From Eleginops maclovinus (taxonomy: Eukaryota; Chordata; Actinopteri; Perciformes; Eleginopidae), in NCBI RefSeq assembly GCF_036324505.1, contig NC_086351.1, positions 7,062,001 to 7,126,000 on the forward strand: a stretch of DNA of 64,000 nucleotides, given 5' to 3'. The notes under the pieces are model-generated. The model did not search any database. It was given only the letters and a program-made list of their open reading frames with translations, and had not been told where the DNA came from. The position numbers and the translations under genes are program-made. Positions 49,801 to 61,325 of this stretch are shown here, piece by piece. Within the stretch, counting starts at the first letter, position 1. Each line of letters opens with the position of its first letter.

Positions 49801-52800
49801 ACTACACACACACACACACACACACACGTGCACATATTTATACCAACCGCATACTCCGACAATAACAACTGTCGTTATAGAACATTGCACAGCTCTCTTT
49901 TCTATTTTCATGGAGGCTATATTGCATATTAGATATAATGTTCTTCATTTATTTTATTGTATATATTTCTTTATAGGCCATTTCCTTGTTAACGGAGTGA
50001 AAGGCAAAGGAAGCTTGTTTTTTTTAACTGTGCAAATGACAATAAAAGCTTTTGCCTTGATAGGAAAAGTGATGACTCTGCAAAAAAGTCACTCCAAAAG
50101 CAGTCCCCAAAGCATGGTAAATGAGACAGGGTGTGTGTGTGTGTGTTGTCACAGTCCAAGTTATTAATGTGAAACACTGATTCAACGTCTGCACTACCCC
50201 AGGGTCACCCACCACAAATAAACTCCAATGACACGCATAAGACGTAAAAAAAGATTGGAGGAAGCAACAAACCACACGCTTAGAAGCACAAGCTTGCAAT
50301 TAAATCACGAAATATAATTTTTATATGCATATATATATTATGGTAAAGCTCAGGAGCTGAATTTTAGTGGCGTTTACTCATTGGCAGTGATTCATTCTAA
50401 CTAAGGATGGAGAGATGGTAGCACTGGAGCTGAAGAGGACTGAATGAATTGAGTGTGGCAAGGGGACAATGTGAGGGGATTAGACAAAAGGCATCACTTT
50501 TATGAACACAATTGGATGAATCGACTAGGGCCACCGTGAAAGGGACAAGCATGGTGTAGATGCTGTCTGAGGGGGAAGCAGGAGTGGAGGCGACATGTAA
50601 TATCTGCGAAGGGACTTGTGCATGATTCTAATTTGTATGTTAATGCCATGGCAGAAGTAAAGTGTCGCTGTGCATCAGTGAGGCAACACAACAGACACAC
50701 GCAAGGAGACGGCATTCAATTAGACCTGCTTTTGTTCCCCTCCAACAGCACAGGATTGTACGGTCAAGTGTTACCAAGGCTACACGATTTAAACTGCTGA
50801 TTTGTCATTGATGTACGGATATCTTTCTGCTATACATATTGGAAATGTAAGAGCATTGTGTTTGTGTTTGTGTCAAGATTGTAGCATCAAGGCCTTTTCA
50901 TGGAGTAAAATAAGCCTGGATTATATCGACATTTTTAACATTGACAACTACTTTTCACAGGAAGTGGTGATGATGAGTCTGCCGTGGACACAGAGGATGA
51001 GCTGCAGAGGTAAACAAATAAATAATGCGAACGATGCTGTGTGTAATATTGATGTGGGCGAGTTTGTTCTTCCATGGAATTAGATGTTGTTGACAGTATC
51101 TCATTGTCTTGCTTTAACAACCTACAACATACAGTGCTTTTTGAGTAGGCATGGTTTTCTGCAACAACACAAAACTAGCTTTTGACCTAAGTGAAAGTTT
51201 TAGGAGCTTAAATAAGTCAGACATTTTATTGGAATTTTTGTATCCCTCTTAATTATGTCATATGTCATATGTAAGATCATGTTGAAAAGAGACATTTGTT
51301 TGCTGTACTTCAGACAGGATTTGACATTACTGATGTGAGTTTTCAAGGAAAGTGTGGTGCCAATGAGGAGAACCTCGGTTTTATCACTGTTAAGTTTGAG
51401 GAAGTTGTAGGACAACCTGGATTTGATTTCCTGCAAGCAATCAGAGATGGGTGGACGGGAGGATGGAGGTCGGTTTGGAGTACAAACTGAGCTGGGTGTC
51501 CTCCGCGTAGCAATGAAAGTGAATGTCGATTTTACGGAAGATATGGAGGAAGTAGAGAAATTATGAACATAAGAGGACCCAGGTCAGAGCCCTGGGGAAC
51601 ACCACTGTGATTTGAACGTTTTGAGTTGGAAGAACTGAGTTCGGCCAGAGAGATGTGATTTAAACCAGTACAGGGTAGTGTCAGTGATTCCAATGGATCC
51701 CTCAATGGCCTGGCCCCGCCCTACCTCTCTGAGCTGCTACGCTGGTCAGGTCAGCTGATCATCTGCCCCTGAATGTACCAAAAACAAAGCTAAAGCTCAA
51801 AGGGGGCCCCTGAACTGTGGAGCGCTCTGCCCCTCCGCATTAGACAGGCTTCTTCACTGTCCGTTTTTAAATTGTGTCTTAAAACCCACCTCTTTTCCTC
51901 AGCGTTCTGCACTTTGTAGATGGTTGCTTTTATTGATTTTAAATGGTATATTGTTTTGACTATATGGCTGTTATGTTTATTATTGTTTATTTTGTGTTCT
52001 TCCCTTTTTATTGCTTTTTATTTTGTGAGATTAATCTGTGTGATTTTGTATTTTCTGTACAGCACAAAGTCAATAAGTTTCTTCTTTTGAGCTGCAGTAG
52101 CAAAATTATAACGATATCACGGGTCATGTTCTTGTCCCTGTAATAGGGTGGAGCACGAGAGCAGACAGAAGAAAGTTGCAGCAGACGTGACAGTGAAACA
52201 GGAGGATCTGTACGGGGGGTCGACAGATGAAAACACAGACGCTGAGGCTGAAGAGGATCACCCCATCCCTGAGCTCCCAGGTCTGTCTCTCTTTGTTCTT
52301 CTCTCCTGTCTCTTTTGTGACTTCCTACCAAAGAAGCAAGATGTGCTCCATTACTCTTTGGACATTGCACACCCTGACAGAATGTAATTGTAATAGGCTT
52401 TCAGGAAACGCCACACACCAACGTCAACTGTTTTTCTCCATTTTCTTCTGTGTTTTGCTCCTTTCTCACCCTCTATCAAATAGCACCTGTAATTACGCCA
52501 CCTTCCCATTGTGTTGTAGTAAGCCTTTATGTGCTTATTTTTCTCATTTACTCCAGACTTCCTGAGAGGAAAGCACTTTTTCCTCTATGGTAAATTTCCC
52601 AACAACGAGAGGCGCCTGCTCCTGAGATACATTGTTGCATTCAACGGGTGAGACACACCATTAAGAGCTCGACACAAGTGCATCACTACTTTAATTGTTC
52701 ATGGAAATTCACTAAGATGTTGTATGTTTGTATAGCAACATAATATTGTCTTTGCTCCAGACTGATTGAGGACTACATGTCGGAGAAGGTGCAATTTGTG

Positions 52801-53952
52801 GTGACCAGTGAAGGGTGGCACGAGTCCTTTGAAGACGTGAGTTTCATTGTCGCTTCTCCCTATTAAAACATAAGCTTAACCCAGAATACATTTCTGGGTA
52901 TATGGATTAGAGCATAAGGACATGAGTTTTTGAAGGTAGCGTACACTGTAATCTGTGGGCCTTATATTTATATTTTAAACCCTTTTTTTTTGCTGCTGAA
53001 TCAGTTCCCGGATATATCTTTGAAACGCATAATTTAGACCAGGGGTGTCCAAACTTTTTTTACCGAGGGCCACATATAGAAAAATATACGGAGAGCTGGG
53101 CCACTTATAGAGGTGAATATTGTCTCATAAGGTAAGTTATAAGTTAGCAAAACAAATCAAATGTAGGTGAATAATGTGCGATACTTTCAAATGGTTTCAG
53201 AAAAGAACAGCCTACATCTCTCTCTATGGTTTCATTAATTGTGTTGGCAGCTCATTCCTTAAAACAGAAGCCTCAGATTGCTTATTATAAGAGTAAATGG
53301 CCGATTCAAAATGACCTACGGGCCGCATTTGGCCCCCGGGCCGTAGTTTGGACACCCCGAATTTAGACTCTTCTGTCCGGTTGTTCTAATATAGCTATTT
53401 CTGAAAAGTAGTTCCTTTTAGTGACAGTGTGGGCACCATGATATGTTTGACAGCTTGACGTTGTGTCAGCAGCAGGGGGTGGGGCTTATCAAAGGGTCAA
53501 TTATACACAGTGCACAGCTGAATATCTCATAACCATTAAAAAGCAACAACGGAAAAAATGTCACAAAAAAAAAGACACTTCCTAGGCATTTGCTTTAGGC
53601 AGTTACTTCTCTTTTTACAGGGTACAAATAAAAGCATTGCAGCAATTTGGGAACCTGAGTATTTTAGCGTTGCAGTGAAAATGCAGCAGTGTTGTAACAG
53701 CTATTTGAGAGCCTTGTACGCATCTGAACTAGCAGTCTGAGTTTCAGAGCTTTTCAAACGCTCATACCTTTTCTTATCTGTGCATTGTAATGCAACACTT
53801 GATGACCTTTCTTCCCCTTGCTTTCACTCTCACTTCCATCACAGGCACTGGTGGAGAACGGCTATCTGAACTTTGTCAAACCCACATGGATTTATGCAAT
53901 CAATGAGCGACAAAAGATTCTGCCCCATCAGCCCTACTCCGTTATCCCCTGA
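34862..53952 (+). CDS. xrcc1: X-ray repair cross-complementing protein 1
   Basis: Seventeen exons: 34862-34912, 35291-35383, 36344-36451, 36552-36710, 36984-37061, 37945-38068, 38293-38405, 41712-41871, 41960-42194, 43573-43689, 48422-48503, 48634-48733, 50961-51009, 52147-52280, 52557-52647, 52761-52836, 53845-53952. They sum to 1878 nt, 625 residues (human: 633), with every phase compatible. Residues 1-163 form the N-terminal domain that binds DNA polymerase beta (M-P-E-I-Q-L-K-H-V-V-S-C start; V-T-S-S-F-M-S-P). A linker follows with a basic P-P-A-K-R-K-F signal. BRCT1 (about 325-413; V-F-V-L-S-G-F) binds PARP1 and poly(ADP-ribose). Next come acidic Ser/Thr stretches of CK2 type (S-S-S-E-S-E-M-E-V-D; V-D-T-E-D-E-L) of the kind that recruit PNKP, aprataxin and APLF. 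BRCT2 (about 535-625; H-F-F-L-Y-G, W-I-Y-A-I-N) binds DNA ligase 3. The protein is the nuclear scaffold of single-strand-break and base-excision repair. Position 20 is lysine where human has cysteine. Confidence 0.98.
38844..39292. mobile_element. Non-autonomous hAT element, CAGGGGTGTCCAAAC ends
   Basis: The element opens CAGGGGTGTCCAAACTACGG and closes with the inverse GTTTGGACACCCCTG. Flanks CATTAGAG and CATTAAGA share five of eight bases, compatible with a decayed 8-bp hAT target duplication. It has no transposase remnant and sits in xrcc1 intron 7. Related copies lie at 17235-17443 and 53040-53360. Confidence 0.85.
39480..39626 (-). mobile_element. tRNA-derived SINE copy
   Basis: On the minus strand it begins GGCCGCGGTGCAGCTGAGTT, an A-box region, then has an anticodon-arm-like CTTGGAATCCAAG and a B box TGTTCGAATCCGG, followed by a non-tRNA body and a T-rich end on the plus strand. 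The tRNA cloverleaf wording is better kept than in the 6296 copy. It is a retroposon within xrcc1 intron 7, not a tRNA gene. Confidence 0.75.
39794..41392 (-). mobile_element. hAT transposon with partial transposase
   Basis: Termini are CAGTGGCGGGCCGT and its inverse ACGGCCCACCACTG, flanked by a perfect 8-bp target duplication GGTTCTGA (39786-39793 and 41393-41400). Inside, minus-strand frames spell a TTF-type zinc-finger and hAT transposase N-terminal half: 40662-40886 (M-A-E-G-G-E-E-I-N-L), 40404-40658 (C-R-E-C-L-V-F, H-Q-S-T-A-G-H) and 40042-40386 (V-M-V-D-E-T-S-D). Stops and frame shifts separate them, and the catalytic C-terminal and dimerisation part is absent. It is an internally deleted, immobile copy in xrcc1 intron 7. 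Confidence 0.93.
42265..42965 (-). mobile_element. hAT-type element with BED zinc-finger remnant
   Basis: Inverted ends TAGGGTTTGGGTATCGG and TAGGGTTGGGCACCG, with a perfect 8-bp duplication GTTACAAG at 42257-42264 and 42966-42973. On the minus strand a frame beginning M-P-K-V-K-R-S-K-V-W-L-H-F (from about 42752) continues to L-M-K-H-L-T-V-H-G-V, matching a BED zinc finger except for an in-frame stop and a lost cysteine in between. It lies in xrcc1 intron 9. The subterminal region is rich in CGGT and ACCGGT wording. Confidence 0.88.
46991..47215 (+). mobile_element. tRNA-derived SINE copy
   Basis: The head GGTGGCAAAGTGGTTAGGGG fits an A box; the B box is worn (CAGCACAAGTCC). The body shares CTGAGCAAGGCACC, GCTCCCCGGGC and CACTAGGATGGGT with the 8387 copy. 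It ends CACGGGGATTATTAAAAGTA. It is in xrcc1 intron 10. Confidence 0.85.
49804..49827. repeat. (CA)n microsatellite
   Basis: Twelve AC units in xrcc1 intron 12. Confidence 0.95.
51195..52080. mobile_element. 5'-inverted LINE fragment
   Basis: The left part (about 51195-51690), on the minus strand and with frame shifts, encodes reverse transcriptase wording: G-V-P-Q-G-S, H-C-Y-A-E-D-T-Q-L (for the catalytic Y-A-D-D), then N-F-L-K-L-N-S-D-K-T-E-V-L-L-I-G. The right part (about 51695-52080), on the plus strand, encodes the end of the same kind of protein: L-N-G-L-A-P-P-Y-L-S-E-L-L, then A-P-E-L-W-S-A-L-P-L-R-I-R and F-K-L-C-L-K-T-H-L-F. The halves therefore meet head to head. The class is an apurinic-endonuclease-type LINE (L2/CR1 or similar). 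It sits in xrcc1 intron 13, just left of exon 14. Confidence 0.85.
53040..53360. mobile_element. Non-autonomous hAT element, CAGGGGTGTCCAAAC ends
   Basis: The left end is CAGGGGTGTCCAAACTTTTTT and the right end is GTAGTTTGGACACCCC, with the last two bases changed. A perfect 8-bp duplication ATTTAGAC occupies 53032-53039 and 53361-53368. Internal GGGCCGCATTTGGCCCCCGG matches the 38844 copy. It lies in xrcc1 intron 16. Confidence 0.92.
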
Positions 53953-54052
53953 ACAATACACACAGAGGAGCAGACACACTTACACTTGTTTTCCTGTTCA
54001 ATGGAGGAAACGTTTTCCGTTCTTCTGATTTTCAGCTTCGTGAGAGAAAAGC

Positions 54053-54058
54053 AATAAA
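54053..54058 (+). promoter_or_regulatory. Polyadenylation signal of xrcc1
   Basis: AATAAA, 101 bases beyond the TGA stop, the first canonical signal downstream. Confidence 0.65.
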
Positions 54059-54079
54059 CGTACTTCAGTTCATCAATGC

Positions 54080-57000
54080 CTTTACACTTTTTTACTTCAT
54101 GAAACTGTTTCAACCACAATGTTCCTATAGCTTTCGGCTAAGATGGGAAAACAAATATTTTAAAATGTTTTTTGTGTGTAATGTTAGGATAGGTTGTATA
54201 TTCATTGTTAGCTTTTTAGTTCAAGCTTGTTAGTTGTAGCTTGGCCAGAAGGGAACATCTACAGCTTCAGTGTTGTGTCAGGTGCTTTTTTCTTCGTGAA
54301 CAAAGCACACACGCTCTGATTCAGAACTCCTCTGTTACTGAGATGCAGTCTGTTGCGGCTCACCTCAAGAACCTCATACTCTGTGTGGAAATAAATTACC
54401 CCCCTGTCCTCACTGCCAGCAGCACTGATAACACTCTGACTTGTGTAAGCGGGCAGACCATTATGAGACCAGCACAAAGTCAGGTGAAGAAAAGGTGCCA
54501 TTTTTCTAAGGCTGCAGCTATCAAATGCAGAAATCATGAAACAACAGTATTCTACAACAATAAATAAATCCTGGAGTTTGTTTTTCTCCTTTTATTTTAT
54601 TAAATGCCATGATTTGGAAAGTGGTGGAGTGTGCCGATGCTTGATAATTATTGAGTTTGTGGTTCTTTTTTGAGTCATGTTTGTGGAATTTATATTGGAA
54701 GAGATGGACAGATTTGAGGATGTGAAACAGACGTCAGTGTTTTGCGTCACTCGAGATTTCCTAAATGCTTCTCAAGACAAGAAGAAGAGATGTAGAGCAT
54801 TCCTTCTACTTATCTAAAGCAGTTTATTTTAGACTCTTCAACTTGTTTTTGTTCTTATGCTACTTAATTATTTTGTCTAAATAAAATAAAAAAGTTTTTA
54901 ATGAACGGTATTGTTCTCATAATTATTCATCAAACTGTCTTTGCACTTAGCTGCTCTCGTCCCTTTCTATTCCCTCCCTGTGTTGCAACTCGAGAGGCTC
55001 TCTGCTTCTCTCATCTTGAGACAATTTCTCCTCTCTCTTCAATTTACTTCTCGTCTTGTTTCACGCCCCGGAGCCACCAGGTCTTCTGCTCTTCAGTCAA
55101 GGGGATTAGAAAGCTGGAATGTAGATGTGAGACGGGGAGAAGTGGGAGGGCTGGTTACAGGGGAGAGAGATGCTACGGGAAAGATGGAAAGGGTTGGATG
55201 CCTTTTTCAGAATAGCCAAGGATCAGAGTGTTTTCTTTTTATGTGAGATAATTCACACAAATGCGAGGCATGGTGGACTACTTCCTGCAACCTTGCACCA
55301 GGTGCTTCCCATCAAGAGTTGTAAGGTCCAATCCATTTAGGACCTGAAGCAGGAAGATTTACAGCAGCCAACGGCAACATCCTGATATGTCATATATCAT
55401 TTAATGCATTTCTGTTGTAAAGATCGCAGAGAGGATGGGCTGCTTTTAAATTGTCCCATTTTCCCACCATATTCTTGTCACCTTGATCACTTCCTGTCAG
55501 ATTTAGTCTTTGCTCATTGCATTTTTATGTCTCCTGAGAAATTCAGCACTGACCTTGGATGGCCGCCAAGATGGCTGATCATTGTTTGACTTTGTATTTG
55601 TAATCCTCATATTCACCGGTACCCTGTGTACCTGCTCGTATTCAGATTCCTATTTGTATTTGTGTTGCCTCTTCTGTGACCTGTTTACAAGCTTTAATGT
55701 TCAAAAAGCTCTTTATTGTTCTCATACTGCCCGTGCTTCAGCACCTCTTTTCACCCTCTGTATGAAACCAGAGTCCAGTCTGCTTTGATTGGTTAGCTGG
55801 CTGGCTCTGTTGTGATTGGTCAACAGTTAGAGATGTCCCGCCTCTTAGCCAAGAGGAATGCTGTCCAATAGAAGTGTGTGTGTTACATAGTGATGTCAGT
55901 ATGTTGCAAAAGTTAACAAAGGATTAAGATTGAGGCATTTCAGGCAGGGGGGTGGGAGAACTTTGGGATTTGTAGTCCTTGCAGACCATGCACATGCAGA
56001 AAACCATATTTGGACCACTTTAAAATTAAAATAAAAACATTGTACAAAATCATGCATAAAATCTCAATTTTATTAGTAGTATATTTCTGTGAGAATATAC
56101 AAAAGGTAACAGGATGTGTTATGCAAGAAGACATTTCAGTGTAGTACAAAACATATTTTATTCATTGATGCATTAATGTACAGACCACTGTAATGTTGCA
56201 GCTGGTGGCGGAGGTCATACCTACTTGATATTGAAAGTAGTGGTTTTATTTATAATATCCCATCACTTATTTGTTGCTTATACTTACACATCTGTTTGAG
56301 CTCATGTTGTTTCTCAATCAAAGCAATATTTAAGAAGTTGTCTTAATCAGTGTGTTTTATGTAGTCTTGCAGACATTCCAAGATCATTCTCAGCAAAAGC
56401 TTTTTAGACCAATGCTTTGCGCTCTTTTTCTTGTTTCTTTTTAAATCAGTTTCTTATTTTTCATTTTGCTTTTCCCTTTGGCCCCAGCTATCAGTGATGG
56501 TTAGCATTGCCAGCTTGCGGGACTATGCCACTGAGATTTCTTTATGATTTATTGCAAGTTATGACAGCTTTGACAGTCTTCTTGCCTGAGGTCTTGAAAT
56601 CAGATTTGCCATATGGACTCATTTACTTCTGTTCAACTAACATCTCTGGAGCTTAACTTATGTGTTTTAAATTTTGCTATTAAAGGAATTACCATCACAT
56701 TAAATGAAAAAACTAATAAGACATGTCAGAGAGTTGCATCAGAGCCGTAATATCAGGCAAGGGTTTTACAGTATACTGAAGATGCTCTGCATATTGCTTT
56801 CTATTAAAGTTATTCAACTTTAAACTTGCTAAAGAATGCTGCTGTTACTTAATATATTGTGTGTACATGAGGAGAAGTTAAGTTTTATTTATTCATACCT
56901 AGTTGCAATGGACACTTTTTTTTTAATCTAAAGCCTACTAGTAAATGGAAGTAATCTGTTTCCACCTTAACTTAAGTTAGTGGTAGATCAAGGTAATTGA

Positions 57001-57350
57001 AATTGTAATGAAGATTTTGTATTACTACTGTATGTTATTTGGCTATGGGCCATCATTTTTCACTGGAAACATTTGATAAAAGTCTCGTTTTTTCCTCTGT
57101 TTCACATTTGTTGAGTGGCAGATTGATATGAATGGCTTCCTTTTATTGGAAAGTTTGGTTTTCTCGCATTCAGGTGGAGATTTGAATAGGGAGAAGTCTA
57201 TTATTGATCTAACTCTCCCCCATGTACATAATGTCGAACTGTTCCTTTTTGTGCATATGTCCCATACGTGAAATAAAGCTGGCTCCATCACAGCCAATAG
57301 CGTAACGGTATTTCTGCTGCGAAGATTATTTTTTCAACAGAAACTGCTCG
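54080..57350. other. Intergenic region downstream of xrcc1
   Basis: No exon chain or family match was found. Two long open frames (54241-54567 and 54901-55246) show no recognisable domain and no flanking splice sites. A YY1-like string GGCCGCCAAGATGGCTGA lies at about 55560. Confidence 0.45.
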
Positions 57351-57366
57351 AAACCATCCTCCTCCT

Positions 57367-57474
57367 CCTTTAATCTCCTACAACTATCTCCAACCTCCTC
57401 ATCCTTTAATCTCCTACAACTTTATCAAACCTCCCACTCTTTTAATCTTTTCCAAATATCTCCATCCTCCTCCT
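57367..57474. repeat. Three-copy 36-bp tandem repeat, pyrimidine-rich
   Basis: Units 57367-57402, 57403-57438 and 57439-57474. The first two begin CCTTTAATCTCCTACAACT, the third is diverged (CTTTTAATCTTTTCC). A (CTC)n-like stretch with CTG interruptions follows to about 57497. The strand is almost all pyrimidine with A. Confidence 0.85.
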
Positions 57475-57499
57475 CCTGCTCCTCCTCCTGCTCCTCGTG

Positions 57500-57748
57500 T
57501 GAACCTCTCGCGCTGACCCCCGGCTCCGCCAACACCGAGAGGAGGGAAACCATCTGACTGACAGCGGGGACTTAGCGAGTGCGTCTGTGTGTGCGTAAGT
57601 GTGTGTGTGGTGTGGATCTTTAAACAACGTCCTTCCCGAGGTCAAGGTGGGAGATTCGGCAGTAAATTGTGAGATGGGAGGCAGCAGCCTGACCGACACC
57701 GGTGTTGTTCCTGAGAGGACCTGATGTGAGCAGCTCTGCCGGGAAACG
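57500..57748 (+). promoter_or_regulatory. Probable non-coding first exon and promoter of a rightward gene
   Basis: GC and CpG content rise sharply here (CTCGCGCTGACCCCCGGCTCC at 57507) and the interval ends in a consensus donor, GGGAAACG then GTAAGTG at 57749. No open frame with family resemblance is present, so it would be 5' UTR. The rest of the window to 64000 would then be its first intron. The gene cannot be named from this sequence. Confidence 0.45.
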
Positions 57749-60412
57749 GTAAGTGTTTCAAACGCTTTAAAAATAAAAAAAAAAGAGGTTGAAAAAGCAG
57801 AGTTTAATTGTTATGTGGGAGTTCTGTTCAGTCCATTAAGATAACACTCGTTGCTTATTTTCTGTCTCTAAAGATCGTTTTTGCTGTGAATTGTACACGT
57901 TTTAATGAGGGGGTTTGTTGTGGAAGAATTGAGAAGTTTCTGCTGGTGCAAAACAAAACATGGCAGTGATAATGAACGTGTGTTTGAAAAATGTGTTCTT
58001 TGTGATTTGGAAATTGGAATATACGATTTTAAAAATACAATAATTTCGAAATTTGGCCACAAAAAAAGGGTTATTGGCTATGTATTAGAAAGAAAGAGAG
58101 ACAGATGATTTTAAAAACAAAAGTGGAAATGTATTTAACCAAACACAACGTAGAGAGTATAACAGATGTCACTAACATAATGTTGGGCTCATACAAACAA
58201 TAACTGGTCAGCAAAGCATAATTCCTATACAATAAAAACAACATTTACCTATGTTCTGTGTTGTTATGGCTTTTTTTGTCAGCCTGTGAAATGTCCTTAA
58301 TTCCCCTTGATCTGATTATGTTTCTGCAGATATTCCAGATGGTAGTAATACTGCCTTCATGCACAAAAATCCCCTATTCTCTTTGACAGTTTTCCAATTC
58401 AACATTTTCATTAAAGGATGGTGTACTTCACATAGTTATCCTCCAAGGTTCCATCGTAATGATGCTGTAAAATCATCTTGCCTCCATTTCGGTCAAAGAA
58501 CCTCATCGTTTAATGAAGTTTCTCATTTATGATACCCTCTGCTGGCCAAAGGGCTGCAAAGTTTGGCATGGTGGATTTCTTTCAGGTAAAGAAGCCCAGT
58601 TAAATAAAACATAATGAAATTCAATGGACTGAAATGTGAGATATAAAAGAGCAGAATGAACTTATTTGACAATTAGACATGTGGCAAAGTGTGCAAATAA
58701 CAGCCAGCCCTAATACTGACACTTAAATGTTTTTCTACCATCTGTGTTATGAGACAAATTATTGTCTAATTTTGAAAATAAATACACTTAATTTGTTGTT
58801 ATCCACCTGTTTTCACACACACCACACTGAAGCACTTTAGAGCCCTAACACTGTTGTGTGTTATTTTAATTCTTGTGGTGATTTAATTATAAATCTGCGC
58901 ACATCAGGCACACATCACTTGGAACTAACTTCCAAAAGCTGCAGTCTCTCATTTAAAAAAAGAGATGCAATAATTGCTTCCTGAATAAAATATGCTTGTG
59001 GTTGCTTTGGAGCCTCGCCTCCGGGTGGAGGACTCTCCGTGTGCGACTTGGTGATCAAATGATTCCCTCTCTATTCTATTAATCATCCAATAAGGAAGAG
59101 ACTATAGTGCTTTTTGTTTGATAAGTTATTCAAAGAGATGGCATTTATCAGATCACAGAGGGGATCCTCGCAGCCTCTTTGTGTTCCTCTACGTTTATTT
59201 CCATCTCTTTTATCGGTTCTGTCGCAGATCACTTTTCCTAGGAGAGGTTTAGATGGAGCTAAATTATTATTGTAAGTCTCAATATCTAGCCTGTACTTTA
59301 AGTTAACGATGAGGGGAAAAAAATCCACTTTCTCTTCACTCAATTTACCTCTATGTGACGGCTGGCTCCCTAAGTCTAATGATGTGAAGGTAGGACTTTT
59401 TCTCTCCATCTCCTCCTTGTCACCCACTAAGTACTGTAGGTGTAGTATGAGGTATCGCAAATCACAGCACAAGTCTTTTCATTACCAGGGATGCCATGGC
59501 TCTGCGTTGGCTGCTGATTTACTGTATATTACTCTTTATATTCCCCAGTTTTAGAGCAGCACTGGGGAAAAAATCTCTTTGAGCATCTGTAGTCTTGAAC
59601 AGCTCCTCATGCTCAGAATCTCTGAGAAATAGCCACAGGAAAACATTACTGTCTTTCATTGCTTGATTGATTGATCTAAATAGAGGTGCATTGGCATTTT
59701 ATGGGAAAAACAAACTTGTGTTTCCTTGAATTTTCTATCTTGTGTAACTTGACGTATACAGCCCTGCAATTCTATTTCTCTTCAAAAGTCACTGGCTGCT
59801 TGTTAAAAACTGGCGAAAATGGGAACATAAGGAGTTCTGGGAGTGATAGAGAGTAGAAACGATGGTTGAGGATTGCGAGACAACAGTGAATAATTTCTGC
59901 CCCAAACTCTGCAGAGAGCTGATTATACTGCAGCCGAACATCCACATCATTCCCAGTGGCCGCGACTCATTCCTGGCGCTCAGTGAAATGAAATGAAAGA
60001 TTTATCGCAGGCCAGCTTAGCGGGGGTCAACATTTGTAGGAGTCTTCTGTGCTTTTTTGTTTTTCAAGTGGGTTGGGGGGCAGAGGAGGCCAAGGATGTA
60101 ATAGACCTGTCAAGAGTCCCCGGAGAAGAGCAACAGAGGAGGAAAAACAGGAGATTAGAATGGGGGAAGAGCAGATAAGAGGAATAGATGGGCGAACGAA
60201 GGCTTGTCGATGTTATTGAAGGGATAATAAGAAAAGAAAGGGCGTCAGACAACACGGCTTTAAGAAAGGAGAGGTCAGTTCATCATGGACAAACTAGGAT
60301 AGGATACTAAAGTTTAATAACATAAAAAGAGATTAGACATATTACAGGAAATAAGATAAGATTACATTTGTTATTAATAAAACACAACACAAATATCTTA
60401 TCCAGCGTCACT
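57749..60412. other. Gene-free stretch, possible first intron
   Basis: AT-rich DNA. No exon, RNA gene or known repeat was recognised. Confidence 0.45.
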
Positions 60413-60583
60413 CACTGAAGAAACTGAAACGTTGACTGTATTAGGTTGGTTGAAAACAATAATATTGAGTTGATTGAGTTACTATTTTATTTAAACTTGA
60501 TATTATTGCTTTCAACTAACCTAATACAGTTCTGTGAAATGTGTTGACATAATACATTTACGACGTTTCAGTTTTTTTCAGTG
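60413..60583. repeat. Palindromic MITE-like element
   Basis: It opens CACTGAAGAAACTGAAACGT and closes with the near-perfect inverse, ACGTTTCAG-type wording ending TTTTTTTCAGTG. A second inverted pair lies inside (ACTGTATTAGGTTGGTTGAAA and TTCAACTAACCTAATACAGT). The whole 171 bp can fold into a long hairpin. No target duplication is obvious and no coding is present. Confidence 0.75.
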
Positions 60584-61002
60584 TGCTTTAGGATTTATGT
60601 CTTTGCACCATATTGTGTTTAATTAGCTGCATCATTATTTGTATTTGCAGACATATGTTTTGTCCAGGAGGGCACACTATGGTTATTAAAGTGTTTTGTG
60701 CTAGACCATACATGCATTTTTAAACGTGTGTTACAGAATAATAGATGGTGGACCAGAGGCTCAGCCTGAGGCGATGAAGTTGATATGGTGATTGACTGTT
60801 GCATCAGCTGCTTGTCTGAAGGCAAAGGTTATAATGTGAAGAGCAAAATAACATCCAGAGAAATAACTACTGCAGTGAAAATACGTATTGATATACAGAA
60901 AGAATATTTTCCCATTTCTTTCATTCAAAATGAGGAGATGAGTTTTATTGTAATAACATATCTTTTGTGTTTCATGTTGTTTTTTTGTCAAAACAATAAT
61001 CA

Positions 61003-61325
61003 GAATATAACGTCACTTTTGCAATCAACCTCGCCTCAATACATTGAGTTTCTCCCACAGACTTGAATTACTTTCTGAAGCTCGGAAAACATCTGGGCTG
61101 TGGGTTCTCTTTGTTCTCTTTTGTTTGGATAAGACAATGTTGCTCAGCTTTTTAATAAATGAGCTTTGAAATGCAGATGAAAGACTGTTTACAGGGTCCT
61201 TTAATACTCATTAAGTATTCCTTTCATATTACACAGCTTAGTTGAACACTCATTGATTCTAATTGCTCAGTTTGAACATTCCAGAGGTCTGCTATTTTTT
61301 GCTAGCATACGCAGCTAAGTAGGAT
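61003..61325 (+). repeat. Left arm of a 2.7-kb inverted repeat
   Basis: This 323-bp segment, starting GAATATAACGTC and ending CAGCTAAGTAGGAT, reappears in reverse complement at 63365-63689 with only scattered mismatches by eye. It is AT-rich, has no coding frame and matches no family I know. Confidence 0.93.

Noticed and set aside
54241..54567. 108-residue open frame downstream of xrcc1
   Set aside because: No domain, no splice context, and the opposite strand is equally open; probably chance.
54901..55246. Two overlapping open frames of about 100 residues
   Set aside because: Overlapping frames without family resemblance; a real gene would favour one frame.
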